Under the pieces are notes generated by a model. That model saw only the letters and a list, made by a program, of their open reading frames with translations. It was not told where the DNA came from and searched no databases. Shown here piece after piece: positions 21,656-35,483 of a stretch of DNA of 64,000 nt (positions are counted from its first letter, which is position 1; each line of letters starts with the position of its first letter). Position numbers and translations under genes: made by a program. Location of the stretch: contig NC_072800.1 in NCBI RefSeq assembly GCF_028583425.1, positions 90,286,501-90,350,500 on the forward strand. Direction: 5' to 3'. The DNA is from Eublepharis macularius (Eukaryota > Chordata > Lepidosauria > Squamata > Eublepharidae).

Positions 21656-22725
21656 ACGCACCCAATCAGAGGGCAGATCAGGGAGGGACTGCCTAATTCT
21701 ATGTTTGGGCTGCCAAAGGAGATTTTCTTGTTTCTGGAGTCATTCCCAGCATTCCACACAATATTGATCTGTACCTCCTACATAATGACGATGTTCAATT
21801 TCTCAAAACAAGATAATTGGTGAATCTCTCTGTAAGTGGTATTAATATAGGAGTGGCATTTTGGTCTCGTTGAATAGTACTCAATGATTCAGCCAGAGTT
21901 TCACCTCAACCTGTGATGTTCCCATGATATGGAAATGTTTCCTCTTATCTGAGAAAACGTGCTTATTTTCTGAGTAATCATGTGGTCTGATCAACTGCAG
22001 TTAGTTAACAGGTCAGCCAATGTTCTGCTTCTATCCTCAGATGGATCTAAAGATCTGGGCAGCCTTGCAATGGGAGCCTGCATTCTCTATCACTGTGAGA
22101 CTTACAGGATTTAAGTTGTATTGGCTGTATAAAGAGACTGAGATATCAAGATCAGAATTAGTACATTAAATTTTGTGTATTTCAGGTATATGATGACTAG
22201 CTTTAGAAAACAAAGTAGTGGATGTAGGTGGTGTTGTCTCATTGAGTTGGTTTTTTCCTGCTCTCCATGTTAAAAGATTCCCATAAAAATGTTTGTATCT
22301 TACTTTCTTTACAAATATATGATACGAGAAGTAGTTTTAAGTGCAAAAGTTATCAGAACACTTTATCCAGCACGTTTTCTATTCCTGTTTTTCTCTCTCT
22401 TTCTTCACTATTTTTTAAAAAACTCTTTTCACGACAAACATTTAACAACCCAATTGATTACTTGGCTAAATACAGATTTCGCCTTTACAATAACATGTTT
22501 GAGAAATAACCTTCATCAGAAGTTGATGATCAATTTTTAGTACATTTGTACTGGACTTGTACTGCACAAATTCTTTTCATTCAAAGTGTGTCAGAAGCAG
22601 GACTGGTAGATGATCTTACCTTTCATGCCACAGGTTGCTCATCGCTTTCTCAACCCTCTTCTGGGATGTTGAAGCCAGAAGAAACTTTAGTTTCCTCTCA
22701 AACTCTTTCCTAGGCATGCATCTTA
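21656..22725. repeat. upstream flank of CYP8B1 copy 2
   Basis: Homologous to the copy 1 flank (10260-10507 and 11931-13212) and, for its first part, to copy 3 (56440-56800). No coding sequence was recognised. It lacks the Penelope-like and CR1 insertions of copy 1. Confidence 0.75.
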
Positions 22726-23291
22726 GAGTCAAAACAGACAAGGCACATGGGCAAGTGTCAGATCTTGCAAAGATCCCTGGGAATTGTAGTTAAAAAAACC
22801 CAGCTGCTCAACATGATTCTCAGCTGGGGAGAATCACAACTGGAGGGACTTTCACACACACACTGTCTCTTTCTCTCTTTCAAAAATCCTCTGAGAGCTT
22901 GAAATGGGGGTGGGGGAGTGGAGTGGAGAATGACGTAACAAGAGGCAGGAAAAAAGCGGAGGTGTTTTACGAGCAAGAGAGAAACCCAGTCCCTCCCATT
23001 CTCCTTCTCCTGGCAGGGTCATACTACTTCCCGCCCCATCTCTTAACTCCTGAAGGGAAACCAGTTGATTGGATTTTTGAAAGAGAAACAATCTCTGCAG
23101 TCTCTCTTTGAGAGAATCTCTTCGAAAGAGAATCTCTCCATTTGAGCAGCTGTCCTTTGCAAGAAAATCCACTTTCCTCCATTTCCCTCCAGTTGCTTGC
23201 GGGGGGTGGGGTGTAGACTACCATTTCCAGGAAAGCTTGCAGGACCAGTCATGTGCTCTTCACGTAAAATTTGTCTTATATGTTTCCACTC
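22726..23291. mobile_element. non-autonomous PIF/Harbinger-like element
   Basis: 566 bp absent from the copy 1 flank (empty site near 13211). The ends are partly inverted: GAGTCAAAACAGACAAG at the left, and the reverse complement of the right end reads GAGTGGAAACATATAAGAC. TTA is duplicated (22723-22725 and 23292-23294). Internal GAGAATCTCT/CTTTGAGAG palindromes occur near 23100-23130. No transposase. Confidence 0.7.
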
Positions 23292-23308
23292 TTAGACAGC
23301 CTTGAAAA

Positions 23309-23569
23309 GGCTGAAAAGACAGCTGTCAAACATGTCAGGATTGGCTGTCATGTTTGACAGCTGCCAGCTAAGAGGGCAGGCAGCCTGGTGGGACCCTTCT
23401 ACAAGTCCTTCCCTCAGGCTCTACAGATGGGGGTGGTAGGAGCTAGAAGGAGGGAACCTTTTTTCCTGGCCATGTACATGGATGGCTCACACCCAGGGCA
23501 GTGGAGCTTGCCCAGACACGTCAAGGCGGAAGTTCAGGGTGACCCCAGGGCTTAACCTGTACCACTAGT
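23309..23569. other. unassigned segment, possibly LTR-like
   Basis: Starts where homology to copy 1 stops. Together with the first 120 bp of the next feature it has an AATAAA (about 23621) and a TGTCAG...CAAACA outline that could be a fossil LTR (about 23333-23691). There is no second copy in the window, so this stays unproven. Confidence 0.25.
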
Positions 23570-25029
23570 TAGGCCTTTGCCGTATTTGTGTTAATGTTAA
23601 CAGTTAATGTTGTTGCCAAATAAAATGGCCCATTAGTTCCCAAATCTTGTGTCTGCCTCTTTATTCTGATGGAGGAGAGGGGCAAACAGAATAGTGAACG
23701 CAGAATAGAGAACAGAATAGAGAACACAGAACCTCCCAGTTCTTCTAAATGAACTGATCTGCTTACTATCACTTCCTTGGTCTGAAGATTCAGGATTTTG
23801 TAACCCTTGCAGCTGGCAGCGTAACCTATGAATATGCCAGCCACTGCTCTATCATCTAGCTTGTGCCCATTTTCTTTTGGAACATGTGCATAAGCTCTGC
23901 ATCCAAAGACTCTTGTGCTCAATTGATGGCTTGTAGCCAAACCAAAGTTGGTACAGTGTAACACCTGTGGTCTTAGTGGGTAGCCTATTTTGTGTGTAAC
24001 TAGCAGTAAGGGTGGCCTCACCCCAAAAGGTGTGTGGTAGGTGTGAACTTTTAATCATGCATCTCACCGCATCCAGTAGAAAGTGGTTCTTCCTTTCAAC
24101 TACACCATTTTGTTCTGGACATCTGGGGACACTCCTTTGTTGAATGATGCCTTGGTCTCTCAAGAACTGTTGGAGCTCATTGGACATGTATTCACCCCCA
24201 TTGTCTGAGCGTAGGACCTCTGGCTTTCTTCCAAATCTGTTGGACACCATCGCTATGTATTCTTTGAACCTGCAAAACACAAGAGACCTTTCCTTTAAGA
24301 GATAGCAAACATTATACCTGCTAAAATCATCTATAAAATTCAGAATGTATCTGTTCCCTCCCACTGTGGTTGGGAGTGGTCCACATAAGTCTGTGTGAAC
24401 CAGCTGGATTGGGGCATTTGTCTTCTTCTGGCTTCCCTTTGGATTCTAAACAAGAAACATAGCTTTGGTTAATTTTGCAATAATTAATAAACGTATTTCT
24501 GACAAGCCCCTTTGTATGCATTTCCTTTATAGGTTCTAAATTCCTGTGACAAAATCTTAGGTGCCACAGGGTGGTACATTCTTTATGGTCGCAGGTTGTA
24601 ATGAAATTTACTTGCTGTTCTCTATTTTTACAATCAGAGGACTCTTGCTGCAACATATCAGTAAAGTCTTTCTCTTCATCATTTTCCTCTATGTCTGATT
24701 CTTGATATTTGTCCATGTAAAAATTATTTTGAACAGTCTCTGAGATTTTGTCCAGTATATAAAGTCCATTTTTGGTACTGCCTGAGAGATACACCTTTCC
24801 ATTCTTTGCAAGTACAATGTTCTCTTTATCAAAGTGTCCCTCCAGGTTATGTTGTTCACAGATTTGCTTTATAGAAAGTACATTGCTTTGGAATTCAGCA
24901 GCATACAAAACATGTATTTCTAGCTGTTCTTTGGAAGTGTCTCGTGGAAGAGGAATGCTGATAGTTCCACATCTGATGGCAAGGATTTCATGTGAGTCAG
25001 CCAGTTTTAACTTGATGGGCTGTTCTAAG

Positions 25030-25766
25030 TAGACATGGGCATGAACAGAAAAAAAACTCGAACATGGTGTTCATTGTTCGTTGCCATCCATGAACAACGA
25101 ACAATGAACATTGATGAACATGACCTGTTCATGAACATGTTTGTTGTTCATTGTTTGTGGGGGTCAGCAGGCTCTCCTCCAGCCATCAAGATCCCTACCA
25201 TACCACTCCCAGAAATCCTACCTGAGCAGGCAGCAGGAAAGGTGCCATTAATAAATAATAGCTTGGCCCAGAGCCTGGCAGCAGCCCTGGAACTTGAAGG
25301 GGTAGATCCCTATCCCACCACACACAAAGAAAATTCAAGCTCCAATGCACTCTCCCTGTCTCTCTCTCAAAATGCCAACAGCAACTGTCTCTCCCTCACT
25401 GTCTGCAAAACTAGAGCTTGGTGCCCCCTCCCCCTGCCCTTTGCTTCCTTGTAACAAATTTGGAGCTCCACACTTGAAAGGAAGACCTGCCTATCAAGCT
25501 AAATTGGGCTTAGATTGGGGTTTCCAGGGCAACAGCAGGAGTTCAGACAGAGTTCAGGCAGTCCCTGCCTCTCGTTGCCAAGGGAATTGATTGCAGATGC
25601 CAGATTGTCTGGCTTGATGACGAACAGCAATAAACAGCAACGAACGAGGCTTGCAATGACCACCTGTTCGTTTAGAATGGGGTCTCATGAACAGCTTGTT
25701 CGCGAATAGCTGATTGGGCTGTTTGTGGCTTTTTTTAGTTCGTATTATTGTTCGTGCCAATCTCTA
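25030..25766. mobile_element. non-autonomous hAT element, 737 bp
   Basis: Ends TAGACATGGGCATGAACA and, inverted, TAGAGATTGGCACGAACA. The 8-bp target duplication GTTCTAAG is exact on both sides (25022-25029 and 25767-25774). Subterminal GAACA/TGTTC clusters are dense (TTCATTGTTCGTTGCC, GAACAACGAACAATGAAC). No transposase. It interrupts the copia protease region. Confidence 0.9.
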
Positions 25767-26554
25767 GTTCTAAGTCCTTTAATTCTTTGAAGAACTCTTT
25801 AGAGTGAAAGACTGATACAGATGCTCCACTGTCTAACACTATGGTATTTGTATTTGTAAGGCTGGTGCTGACTGAATTCAGACTAAACTTCTTTTACTGA
25901 TCTGTCTAGCATTTAAAATTACTTGCTTTCATGTTAGAAGAGGGAGGGGGAGTTCCCATTGCTCTGGGGGGAGAGCAGTTGATTTGCTTGTGGCCTGTAC
26001 CCCCTGCAATTGTAACATGTTAATTGTTTTGCCTTTGGAGTGGTTGCAAATGAGTTTTGCCCTGTCTCATACTGGGTTGCTGTAGTGAACCTTTGTTTCA
26101 GGATTCTCTCTGGCCAACATAGTCCCCTTAGGATGCTTGCCAATTTGATAGTTTGAAAAATGTCTTTCTCCAGGGCTGGAGGTGGCAAATTGTGTTTTTG
26201 CTCTTAGGGAGACTTTATGAACAAACAGTTCAGGAAATTCTCGTAAATTTGAGTTTAAAGCTTGCAACTTCCTTTTCAATTTGTATGGCTGCTTCTTGAA
26301 AATTTAATTTTCCCTTTATTTCAAGTTGAGAGATTACTGGCAGAAATGTGTGGTCTAGAGATTTAAGCAAAGCTCCAAACTTGGCAGAATCATCTTTTTC
26401 TTCCCCTGCTTGGGGATACTGAAAGAACAGGTCCTGTAGTTTTCTCACATGGCTTTTAAAGCATTGCCTGTCTGAATGTCTTAACACTTGCAATTGATCT
26501 TGCAAAAATGACCTGGTTGCCCAGTCATATGTCACATGCTCTTTAAGTATAAGG

Positions 26555-26961
26555 TGTCAGACTATGGCATTCCAGACTTGGTAGTCTGTTTCACTCCCTT
26601 CTGCAAGAAGACAATTTCTTTTGTTTTTAAAAGGTTTATTGTGAAAGACAGCATTCAGGTCCAGATGTACATATTCCAGGATAGAGATCCTGGCTGATCA
26701 AAACATTGTTAGGAATGAAGCATAGAACGCAAGTTGTTACATTTCACACTTCCAGAGCCCAGCCTCCCCCCCCACCCCTGAGTTCACATAGCAGGAAACT
26801 TCTCAGAGGGAACGCTGAACTGGCCAAGGTCGAGACAACAGATAAGACAGTATCCTTTCCCATGGAATCGGCTCCTTGCAGGTGGTGGGGCCTAGAGGGA
26901 AAAGAAAACTAAACACTACAGATTAAACATGGCGTTACTCAGGTTTAAACAGACTCTGACA
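26555..26961 (-). repeat. 3' LTR of the chromovirus
   Basis: 407 bp, TGTCAGACTATGG...GACTCTGACA, palindromic TGTCAG/CTGACA edges. A longer C-run near 26767 accounts for the length difference from its partner. Confidence 0.9.
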
Positions 26962-29900
26962 TTCTGCCCCCCTTAAGACCCCCTTCCCCCCAGCTTGTTG
27001 GGATATGTTTGATGGAATTGTTTGAGTAGTCGGGGGGCTTTTACATGGATTGGCTCCACCCACTCTCTGTACCCCTCCTCAAAGTCTTTCCAGCGAATTA
27101 AATAATACAGCTTGTGACCTCTGATTTTGGAGTCTAGAATTTCTTCAATTTCATAGTAGACTTGGTCATTAATCATGGTGGGAGTCAGGGTGGTAGGTGA
27201 TGGATGTCACTTATCTGGTGCAGGAGCTTTCTTTAGTAAACTGACATGAAATGTTGGGTGGACATGACGTAGGTTTTTTGGAAGAATGATTTCTACAATC
27301 ACTCTTTTAACAGGAAATGGGCCCAAATATGTTAAAGCTAGTTTTTTGCTTGCTTGTTCCATTTTGAGGTTTTTTTGTAGAGATATACACTTTGTCTCCT
27401 GGGTGTAATTCCCACTGTTCCGCACGGTGGCAATCGGCATATTTCTTGTAGTCTGCTTTGGCTTTGTTTAAGGCTGTTTGAATGATCGTCCACTGCTCAC
27501 TGAGGGTAGTCCACCATTGTTGAAGGTCTCCTGCAGGTTGCTTTCCTAGTGGTATTTCAAATGGGAATGCTTTGCCATCGTAGCCATGTACCACTTTAAA
27601 GGGAGTTTCACTTGTTGAACTGTGGACTGCGTTGTTATAGGCGTATTCGGCAAAATGAAGAAGCTCCGCCCAGTTGTCTTGTTGGAAGTTAATACAGCAG
27701 CGCAGGAATTGCTCTAAGATTTGATTAGTTTTTTCCGACTGCCCCTCGCTTTGTGGGTGGAAAGCGGAGCTGATTCCTTGTTCCATTCCAGTTAATTGGA
27801 GTAGCTCCCACCAAAAGTTGCAATGAATTGTCCGCCGCGATCCGATATCACCTTAGAGGGAAAAGAGTGCAGCTTCACAATGTGTTTCATAAATATTTCA
27901 GCTAGTTTCTTGGCTGTGGGAATGGTTGTGCAGGGGATAAAATTTGCTTGTTTAGAAAATAAGTCCACAACCACTAAAACAAAAGAGCAGCCGCTGAAGT
28001 GAGTTAAATTGGTGATAAAATCCATAGAAATTACTTCCCAGGGTCTATTGGGGGTTTCCAAAGGTTGTAAGAGTCCCTGTGGTTTTCCCTTTCTGGTTTT
28101 GGTGCTTATACAGGTTGGGCATGAGGATACATATTGGGATACATCTTTTCGGATTCCAGGCCACCAGAATTGTCTCTGTATTAAATGGAGGGTTTTTAGA
28201 TAGCCGAAATGACCGGCAGTACGGGCATCATGACAACATTGTAGAATTTCTTTTCTAAGGCTGGCTGGGATATACAACCGATCATCTTTGATCCAGTCTC
28301 CTTCCACCGTTTGAGACATTTTTGCTTTGGGCGCTCCCTCCCCCTCCTTTTCCACCTCCCTTTTCACTTTTGCTCTCCACCCCTTTTCCTCTGCTTGAGT
28401 TTGTGCAGTTTGGCTGCAAGTGGTGACCACTCCTCCCAGCTGTCGAGGAGTGAATATGGTGTCAATGGTCTCCTCCCTCTTGCTCAGATGATGGGGCATG
28501 CGCGAAAGAGCGTCAGATAAGAAGTTAGTTTTTCCTGGCAAAAAGTTGAGGGTAAAGTTAAATTTAGAGAAAAATTCCGCCCATCTGAGTTGTTTGGCAT
28601 TAAGGTGTCTAGGGCTTTTTAGTGCTTCTAAGTTTTTGTGATCAGTCCAAACCTCGAATGGGTGCCGGGCCCCTTCAAGCCAGTGGCGCCATACTGTGAG
28701 CGCTACTTTAACGGCAAAGGCTTCCTTCTCCCATACGTTCCAATGTCGTTCTGATTCAGAGAATTTTCTAGATAAATACGCACAAGGTTTGATTTTCCCA
28801 TCTTCCTCTTTCTGCAGAAGCACTCCCCCTATGACCGTATCGCTGGCATCAACCTATACTATGAAAGGGCAATTTTCATCGGGGTATTGTAAAACAGGTT
28901 CTGATGTAAATTTATTTTTGAGTTCCTCAAAGGCTAGTAGGCATTCTCGGTTCCACTCTAATCTGGAGGTGGGCTTCTTAGCTTGCTCCCCTTTCCCTTT
29001 TGTTTTGAGGAGCTCGGTGAGAGGTAAAGCGATTTGGGCAAATCCTTCTATTAAATCTCTGTAGAAGTTGGCAAACCCCAGGAAAGATTGTAATTGCTTA
29101 CGGGTGGTGGGAGTTTGCCAATCTTGTACCGCTTTAACTTTGGCAGGGTCCATTTTTAATCCTTGCCCGGATATGCGGTAGCCCAAATAGTCCAGTTCGG
29201 TCTTATGGAACTCACATTTGGACAGTTTAATGGGGAGTTTGTGGCACATTAACGTGGTTAGTACTTCCCGTACTAATTTTACATGTTCCTCTTTTGTTTT
29301 TGAATAAATTAACACGTCATCTAGGTAAACAACAACTCCCTTATATAAGTATTTGTGCAGTACTTCGTTGATCATGGACATATATACTGATGGGGCTCCA
29401 GATAAGCCAAATGGCATAACAAGGTATTCATATTGCCCCAATGGTGTATTGAACGCGGTTTTCCATTCATCTCCCTCTTTGATTCTGACATGGAAGTAGG
29501 CATCTTTTAAATCCAATTTGGAAAAGATCTTACCTTGTGCCACGACGTTGAGTAGATCTCGGATGAGTGGGATGGGGTAGGCATTGGTTGCTGATACTGC
29601 ATTGATTCCTCTAAAATCAGTGCATAGTCTTAAGCCTCCATCCTTTTTCTTCACGAAAAGTACCGGAGCTGCATGAGGGCTGTTAGCAGGGCGTATGAAT
29701 CCTCTTTCCAGATTTTTGTCAATGAACTTAGCTCTTCCCTTTCCAAGGGGCTCATGGAATATAATTTGCCTTTGGGTAGACTTTCCCTTGGAATTAGTTC
29801 GATGGCGCAGTCTGTGGCACAATGGTGGGGCGGGGGGGAGACTGTCCGCTTCTTCTTCACTGAAAGCTTGTTTCAGGCTTCTATACTCTTTGGGGATGCG

Positions 29901-30785
29901 ATTTATTTCTTCTTGCGTTAGAAGAGCTACATCCAATTGTGGCGGTTTGGCTCTTCCCCATTCTGTCTGCCAGCAATGTTGACTACAATAGTTATTGTTG
30001 AACATAACTATCCCTTTAGCCCAGTCTATGTAAGGGTTATGGTCCCATAACCAATGGCTGCCGAGGATAAGGGGGTATTTTGTGGCTTGGCTGATTACGA
30101 AGCATCTCTTCTCCCAGTGTTCCCCCATACCTGTGGGTATTGGTTCGGTTTCCAACGTCACGGGATTCATGTTGGAACCATTCATTTGTTCAAAAATAAT
30201 GGGATTGTTTAGTTCTTTGGTTTCTAAACCCAAGCCGTTTACTAAGGCTGGGGCTATGTCTATGGAACATCCAGAATCAATTAAGGCTTCTACGCAGATA
30301 TGGGTTTCCCTCTTCGGATTCAGTAGTATCACAGGAAGGAACAACACAGACCCTTTTTCTCTCACCTCTTTTTGGGTGATCTTTTTCTTGATCTGTTGTT
30401 TGGGCCTCTTTACGACAGATCCATCTCATTTCCCGATTGGGGGCTGGGGGCTTCCTCCTCACTCTCCGGGAGTTGTACATCTAGCTCCATCAGAACTTCT
30501 TCTGCTTCTAAGCCTTTTTCTGTTTGACTGCGTTTTGGTATTCCTCATCTCCTGCTTGCTCTTGGAGCTGGAATGGGATGGGTCGGAGTAGGGGCAGCGG
30601 GTGCCGGTATGCGTGTTGGGCATTGAGCCGCAAAATGTCCACTTCGGCCACATTGGAGGCATAGTCCTTGTCTCCAACGAGTGTCTCTTGCTCCGCGACT
30701 TGGGGGACCCGCTTGCCCCCCCTTTGGGTACTACCGGTGTTCTTCTTGCCCCTAAGGCTTGTTGTTGATCTACTAATCTTACTTG

Positions 30786-33700
30786 GTTTTTTTTTTGAAG
30801 ACTTTTTATTGGATGGGTTTACAAACATAAACATAGAAATCATTATCATTATTTACCCCATTACATTTCCCCCATCCTTTCCCCCCCTTTTCTAGTGACT
30901 CCCCGCAGTTTTCCATACCCAACTTAATTTAAAAAGTATATCATATAAATTCTTAAAATCTATAATACTAATGTAATATATATCTATATTATACCTGCTA
31001 TCTACTCTAACTATATTACTTATCTTAGTTAAAAAATAAAGATTACATAAGTAATAATAAGTACACATGCTAACTAAATAAAACAAAATTACATACATAT
31101 CCCTTGTAAATATACTATACTAATCCCATAACATATAATAAAATACACCCCTTTTTAAGCTTAAGTAAGTTTCTATCTCCCCTACTTCTCCAAAGACCAC
31201 AATTTCCCCTTCATGTCCCACTTTTTCCCCACATACTTCTTAAATTTTTCCCAACTTAATGTATATTCCAATTCTTCTTGTTCTTTCAATTTCCTTGTTA
31301 ATTTGTCCATTTCTGCCATGTTCAAAACTTTCAAAATCCAATCTTCCATAGATGGTATCTCCTGAGTCTTCCACTTCTGTGCATAACACATTCTGGCTGC
31401 CATGATCATATAAAACACCATAACTCTGTCCATTTTATCAAAATCTTCTAGGTTCATACATAATAACAGCAATTCCGGGGTTTTATTTATATTCCTTTGT
31501 AAAATATCTGACATAACTTTAACTATATCCCCCCAGAACTGCTTAGCCTTATCACAAGTCCACCACATATGATAGAATGAACCTTCATGCAGTTTACATT
31601 TCCAACACTTATCAGACATCTGGCTATTACCATTGGCCAACTTCTTCGGTGTTAAATGCCATCTATACAACATTTTATATAATTTTTCACGCACAGTGGT
31701 ACATGCTGAGATCTTAACTACATTTTTCCAAACCTTTTCCCAAGATTCCATTGAAATCTCTTTATTACAATTTATTGCCCACTTGACCATCTGAACTTTA
31801 ACAACTTCCTCCTCTGTAAACCATTTCAATATCTTATATATTTTAGAAATTATTTTCTTCCCCCCTGAAGCAAACACTCCTCAGTCTCAGAGTTTTGTAG
31901 TCTAAAACCATTTCTTCTTTTGTCTTTCTCAAGTTGAACAACAATTGAAAAAGAGACCAGGTAAAAAGAAATTGTTGTATGAAATAAAGTTACTGCAAGA
32001 ACAGATTAGAGCCATGGAAAATAAAGAAGTGGAGTGGGAGTTGAAGAAAATGAAGCAAAGAACATTTGAAGGAGCTAATAAACCAGGGAGATATTTGGCA
32101 CGGCAATTAAAGAAAAAGAGAGAGAAAAGAGTAATAAGTAAGATTACAGAAGAGGGAAAGGAATTATTCGATCAAGGATTGATTGAGAGAGCATTCTACA
32201 AATATTATGCCAAGTTATATCAGAAAAAAATAGTGGATCATGAGAAGGTAAGAGACTACTTTGACAGGATTGACTTACCAAAGGTACCAGAGAAGTTGAG
32301 AGAGAAGCTTAGTGCTGAGATATCAATAATGGAAATGTTACAAGCAATACAAGCTACTACAGTCGGTAAAGCTCCGGGACCAGATGGAATTACTGCAAAA
32401 TTTTATAAAGTGATGGCAGAGGACTTGAAACAATTGATGCAAAAAATGATGAATGAAATATTGGAAGGGGTCGAGATGCCAGATACATGGAATGAGGCTA
32501 ATATTACATTGATACCGAAGGAGACATTAGACTTAAGTGATGTTAAGAATTACAGACCAATATCTTTAACTAATAATGACTATAAAATATTTGCAAAGAT
32601 ATTAGCAGAAAGACTTAAGACTTGGCTAGTGGAATTTATTGGAGAAGATCAAGCTGGCTTTTTACTGGAAAGGCAAATAAAGGATAATTTACGAGTGTTG
32701 TTGAATGCTATTGAGTATTATGATAAAAATCCAGGGAAGCAGGTTGTTTTTTTCTTTGTGGATGCAGAGAAAGCGTTTGACAATTTGAACTGGGATTTTA
32801 TGTTTGTAACAATGGAGAAAATGCAGCTGGGAGAGAAATTTACACAAGCAATAAAGGCAATATATAAAAACCAATCTGCAAATATAATTGTTAACTCGGA
32901 TGTAACCAAAAAGTTGGAAATAAGAAAAGGAACAAGACAAGGGTGTCCGCTTTCCCCACTTCTGTTTGTAATGGTACTGGAGATTTTACTTAGGCAAATA
33001 AGAGAAGACAATTCAATAAGAGGATTGAGGACCAAAGGATTTGAATATTAAGTAAGAGCTTTTGCTGATGACATAATGGTAATAGTGGAAGATCCAATAG
33101 AGTGCATGCTAAAATTGATGAAGAAACTGAAGGATTTTGGAGAAGTAGCAGGTTTTGTAATTAATAAGGTGGAGTCCAAAATACTGTGTAAAAATATGAC
33201 TAAACAACAACAAAAGGAGTTGATGGATAAGGTGGAATGTGAAGTAGTGAATAAGGTTAAGTATTTGGGAGTGGAAGTGACAGTGAAGAATATTGACTTA
33301 TACAAGAATAACTATGACAAGTTATGGCAACAAATAGAGAAAGATATGATTAGATGGAATAAAATGAACTTGTCATGGTTAGGACGTGTTGCAGTAATCA
33401 AGATGAATGTCCTTCCAAGAATGATGTTTCTACTGCAGACAATACCTATTGTTAAAGACAGTAAACAATTTGAGAAGTGGCAGAGAACGATATTAAACTT
33501 TGTTTGGGCTGGAAAGAAACCCAGAGTTAAAATGAAAGTACTTTATGATGCGAAAGATAGAGGAGGACTGCAATTACCAAATTTTAAATTATATCATGAA
33601 GAGATATGTCTGGACTGGCTAAAGGAATGGATGACATTGAAGAATTTAAAGTTGTTAGCACTGGAGGATATAATAAACTATTTGGATGGCATGCATATCT

Positions 33701-33982
33701 ATGGTATGACAAAGTAAAAGCAGACTCTATGTTTTTACATCACTATGTAAGAAGAAGCTTGTTTGCTGTATGGACTAAATACAAGAAATATATAGAAGAG
33801 ACTATACCAATGTGGATTATCCCTGCAGAAGTAGTAAATCCAAGAACAGAATATGCAGGGGATGACTGGTTGACATATAAAGAAATTCTTGAGATACAAC
33901 AGAATAACTATATGCTTAAAGGTAATGAAGAATTGCCATTCCAATATGGATGGTTTCAATACATGCAGTTAAAAGACCTATA
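30786..33982. mobile_element. L1 insertion with 5' inversion (twin priming)
   Basis: Flanked by a 15-bp target duplication TACTAATCTTACTTG (30771-30785 and 33983-33997). The left part (30786 to about 31925) is the L1 3' end on the minus strand: a T-run at 30786-30796 (the poly(A) tail), then the ORF2 C-terminus including CWKCKLHEGSFYHMWWTC. The right part (about 31935-33982) is the preceding ORF2 segment on the plus strand (KAPGPDGITAKFYK, FFVDAEKAFDNLNWDF, FADD). The two parts abut in L1 coordinates, as expected for twin priming. The plus part carries an in-frame TAA just before the FADD box (near 33049) and a frameshift near 33665. 5'-truncated at the QLKKRPGKKK region. It sits in the chromovirus gag. 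Confidence 0.92.
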
Positions 33983-35483
33983 TACTAATCTTACTTGTAT
34001 GCGATTCTTGACTTCGCAGGCCAATTGTATCCAGCCTAAAAGCGTTGGCGGGTCATCTTGCATGAGGGCTTGATCTAGCAGCCTGGGATTCATACCTCCT
34101 TTAAACATTACAATTTTGGTCCCTTCTTCGCAATGGGGGCATTTGGCCACTAGCTGCTGGAATTTGGCCGCATAATCCCTGATTGGTTGTGTACCTTGCC
34201 GTAAGTTCTGTAATTCTGTACGGGAACGATCTTCTTCAAGGGGATCTTCGTATTGGGCGCGCAACGCTGTCATAAAACTTTGCAAAGTGTCTAATTCAGG
34301 TGCACCAGAGTCATATAACGTTACATACCATTCGGCTGCTTTGCCTTCCAACCTCGATGCCAGGTGATCGATTCTACTTTCCTCGTCCAGAAACAGGTGT
34401 CCCTAACGGTTAAAAAACTGGAGTGCTTGTACTATGAAGAACCCCAACTTTTGTGTATCGCCATCAAAAGTGGCTTCCAGTTTAATCCATCCCCATGGTA
34501 ATCCAGGTTCTCTCCATCTGTCCTGCTGTATTGGTAATAGGGCAGGCGGTGGCATCAGCCCCTGCATCAGTCCTCTGGGCCGGACTTGCTGGACTCTGGG
34601 AATCCCTAGCAGCCGAGGTCTGGATACGCTTCCGGGCGGCGGGGCCCGCGGAATCTGCCCCAATGGCCCCAGTGGGAGACTTCCTGGACATGGTTTGGGG
34701 GCCGGAGGGATTTGTATAGGAGGCGGAGGCTGCGGCGGAGGTGGTTGCTGGGGTACCGCCTGTCTAGGAGGTATCTGAGGCAATGTGGTGGAGGCACCTC
34801 TCTGGGAGGGGGAGGAGGAGGTCACGGTGGTGGAAGAGGTAATGGCTGCGGTACGGTCTGAAGAGGAGGTGGCGGTGGTGGGACCTGCCGTGGGACCGTT
34901 TGAACCGGCATCGGTTGGGTTGAGGGCTGTAGCGATTGCAGAGGGGTTGGTAGTACCAGGGTTGATTGCTGGCCCATGTTTCCTCCGGAGTGTGGGCTGC
35001 TCTCCTTAGATCCCATATAACGCTGGGGGCCTCCTGCTCTGTTGACCCGATGGTGCGTCTCACATCAATCATCAACCGGGAAAACATGGTACCCGCTCGC
35101 CTCTCCCTTGCCTCTCAAAGCCGGGAGCCCCACTGCTGCGGTGTTGGCAGCGAAATTAAATGGTTCTCCTTGGTAGCTTTGCACACTTTTGGTCGTGCAC
35201 CGGCTATAGCCGGGTCGGCCTGTTCCGCCCCTCCTCCGGGCACGAACGCTAACCGGTCATCAGGAACAGGCGCAGCTCCTCCAGTAGGAACAATGAAGGG
35301 CGCATTGGTGGGTACCTCTCCTGGATCCAGAATCTCCCCCGATCCACTGTCTGGTACCAACGGTGTCGAGTCAGGAAGTCCTTCCCCCTCCATGCCAGGC
35401 TCGGTTAGATCAATCAAGGTGTCCTCGGTATCCATCCTCCCTGGGTGAGGGGTTGCAGACTGCAAAGATGATTCCTAACAAAA

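Noticed and set aside
21595-21759. 55-residue N-terminal extension of CYP8B1 copy 2
   Set aside because: It includes the TATA region and is not conserved as protein in the other copies; the membrane anchor starts at the chosen Met.
23333-23691. A definite LTR at the left end of the copia element
   Set aside because: Edges and AATAAA are suggestive but there is no second copy and no match to the copia LTR at 36266-36727.
34434-35448. Plus-strand Gly/Ala/Pro-rich frames
   Set aside because: Shadows of the minus-strand gag of the chromovirus.
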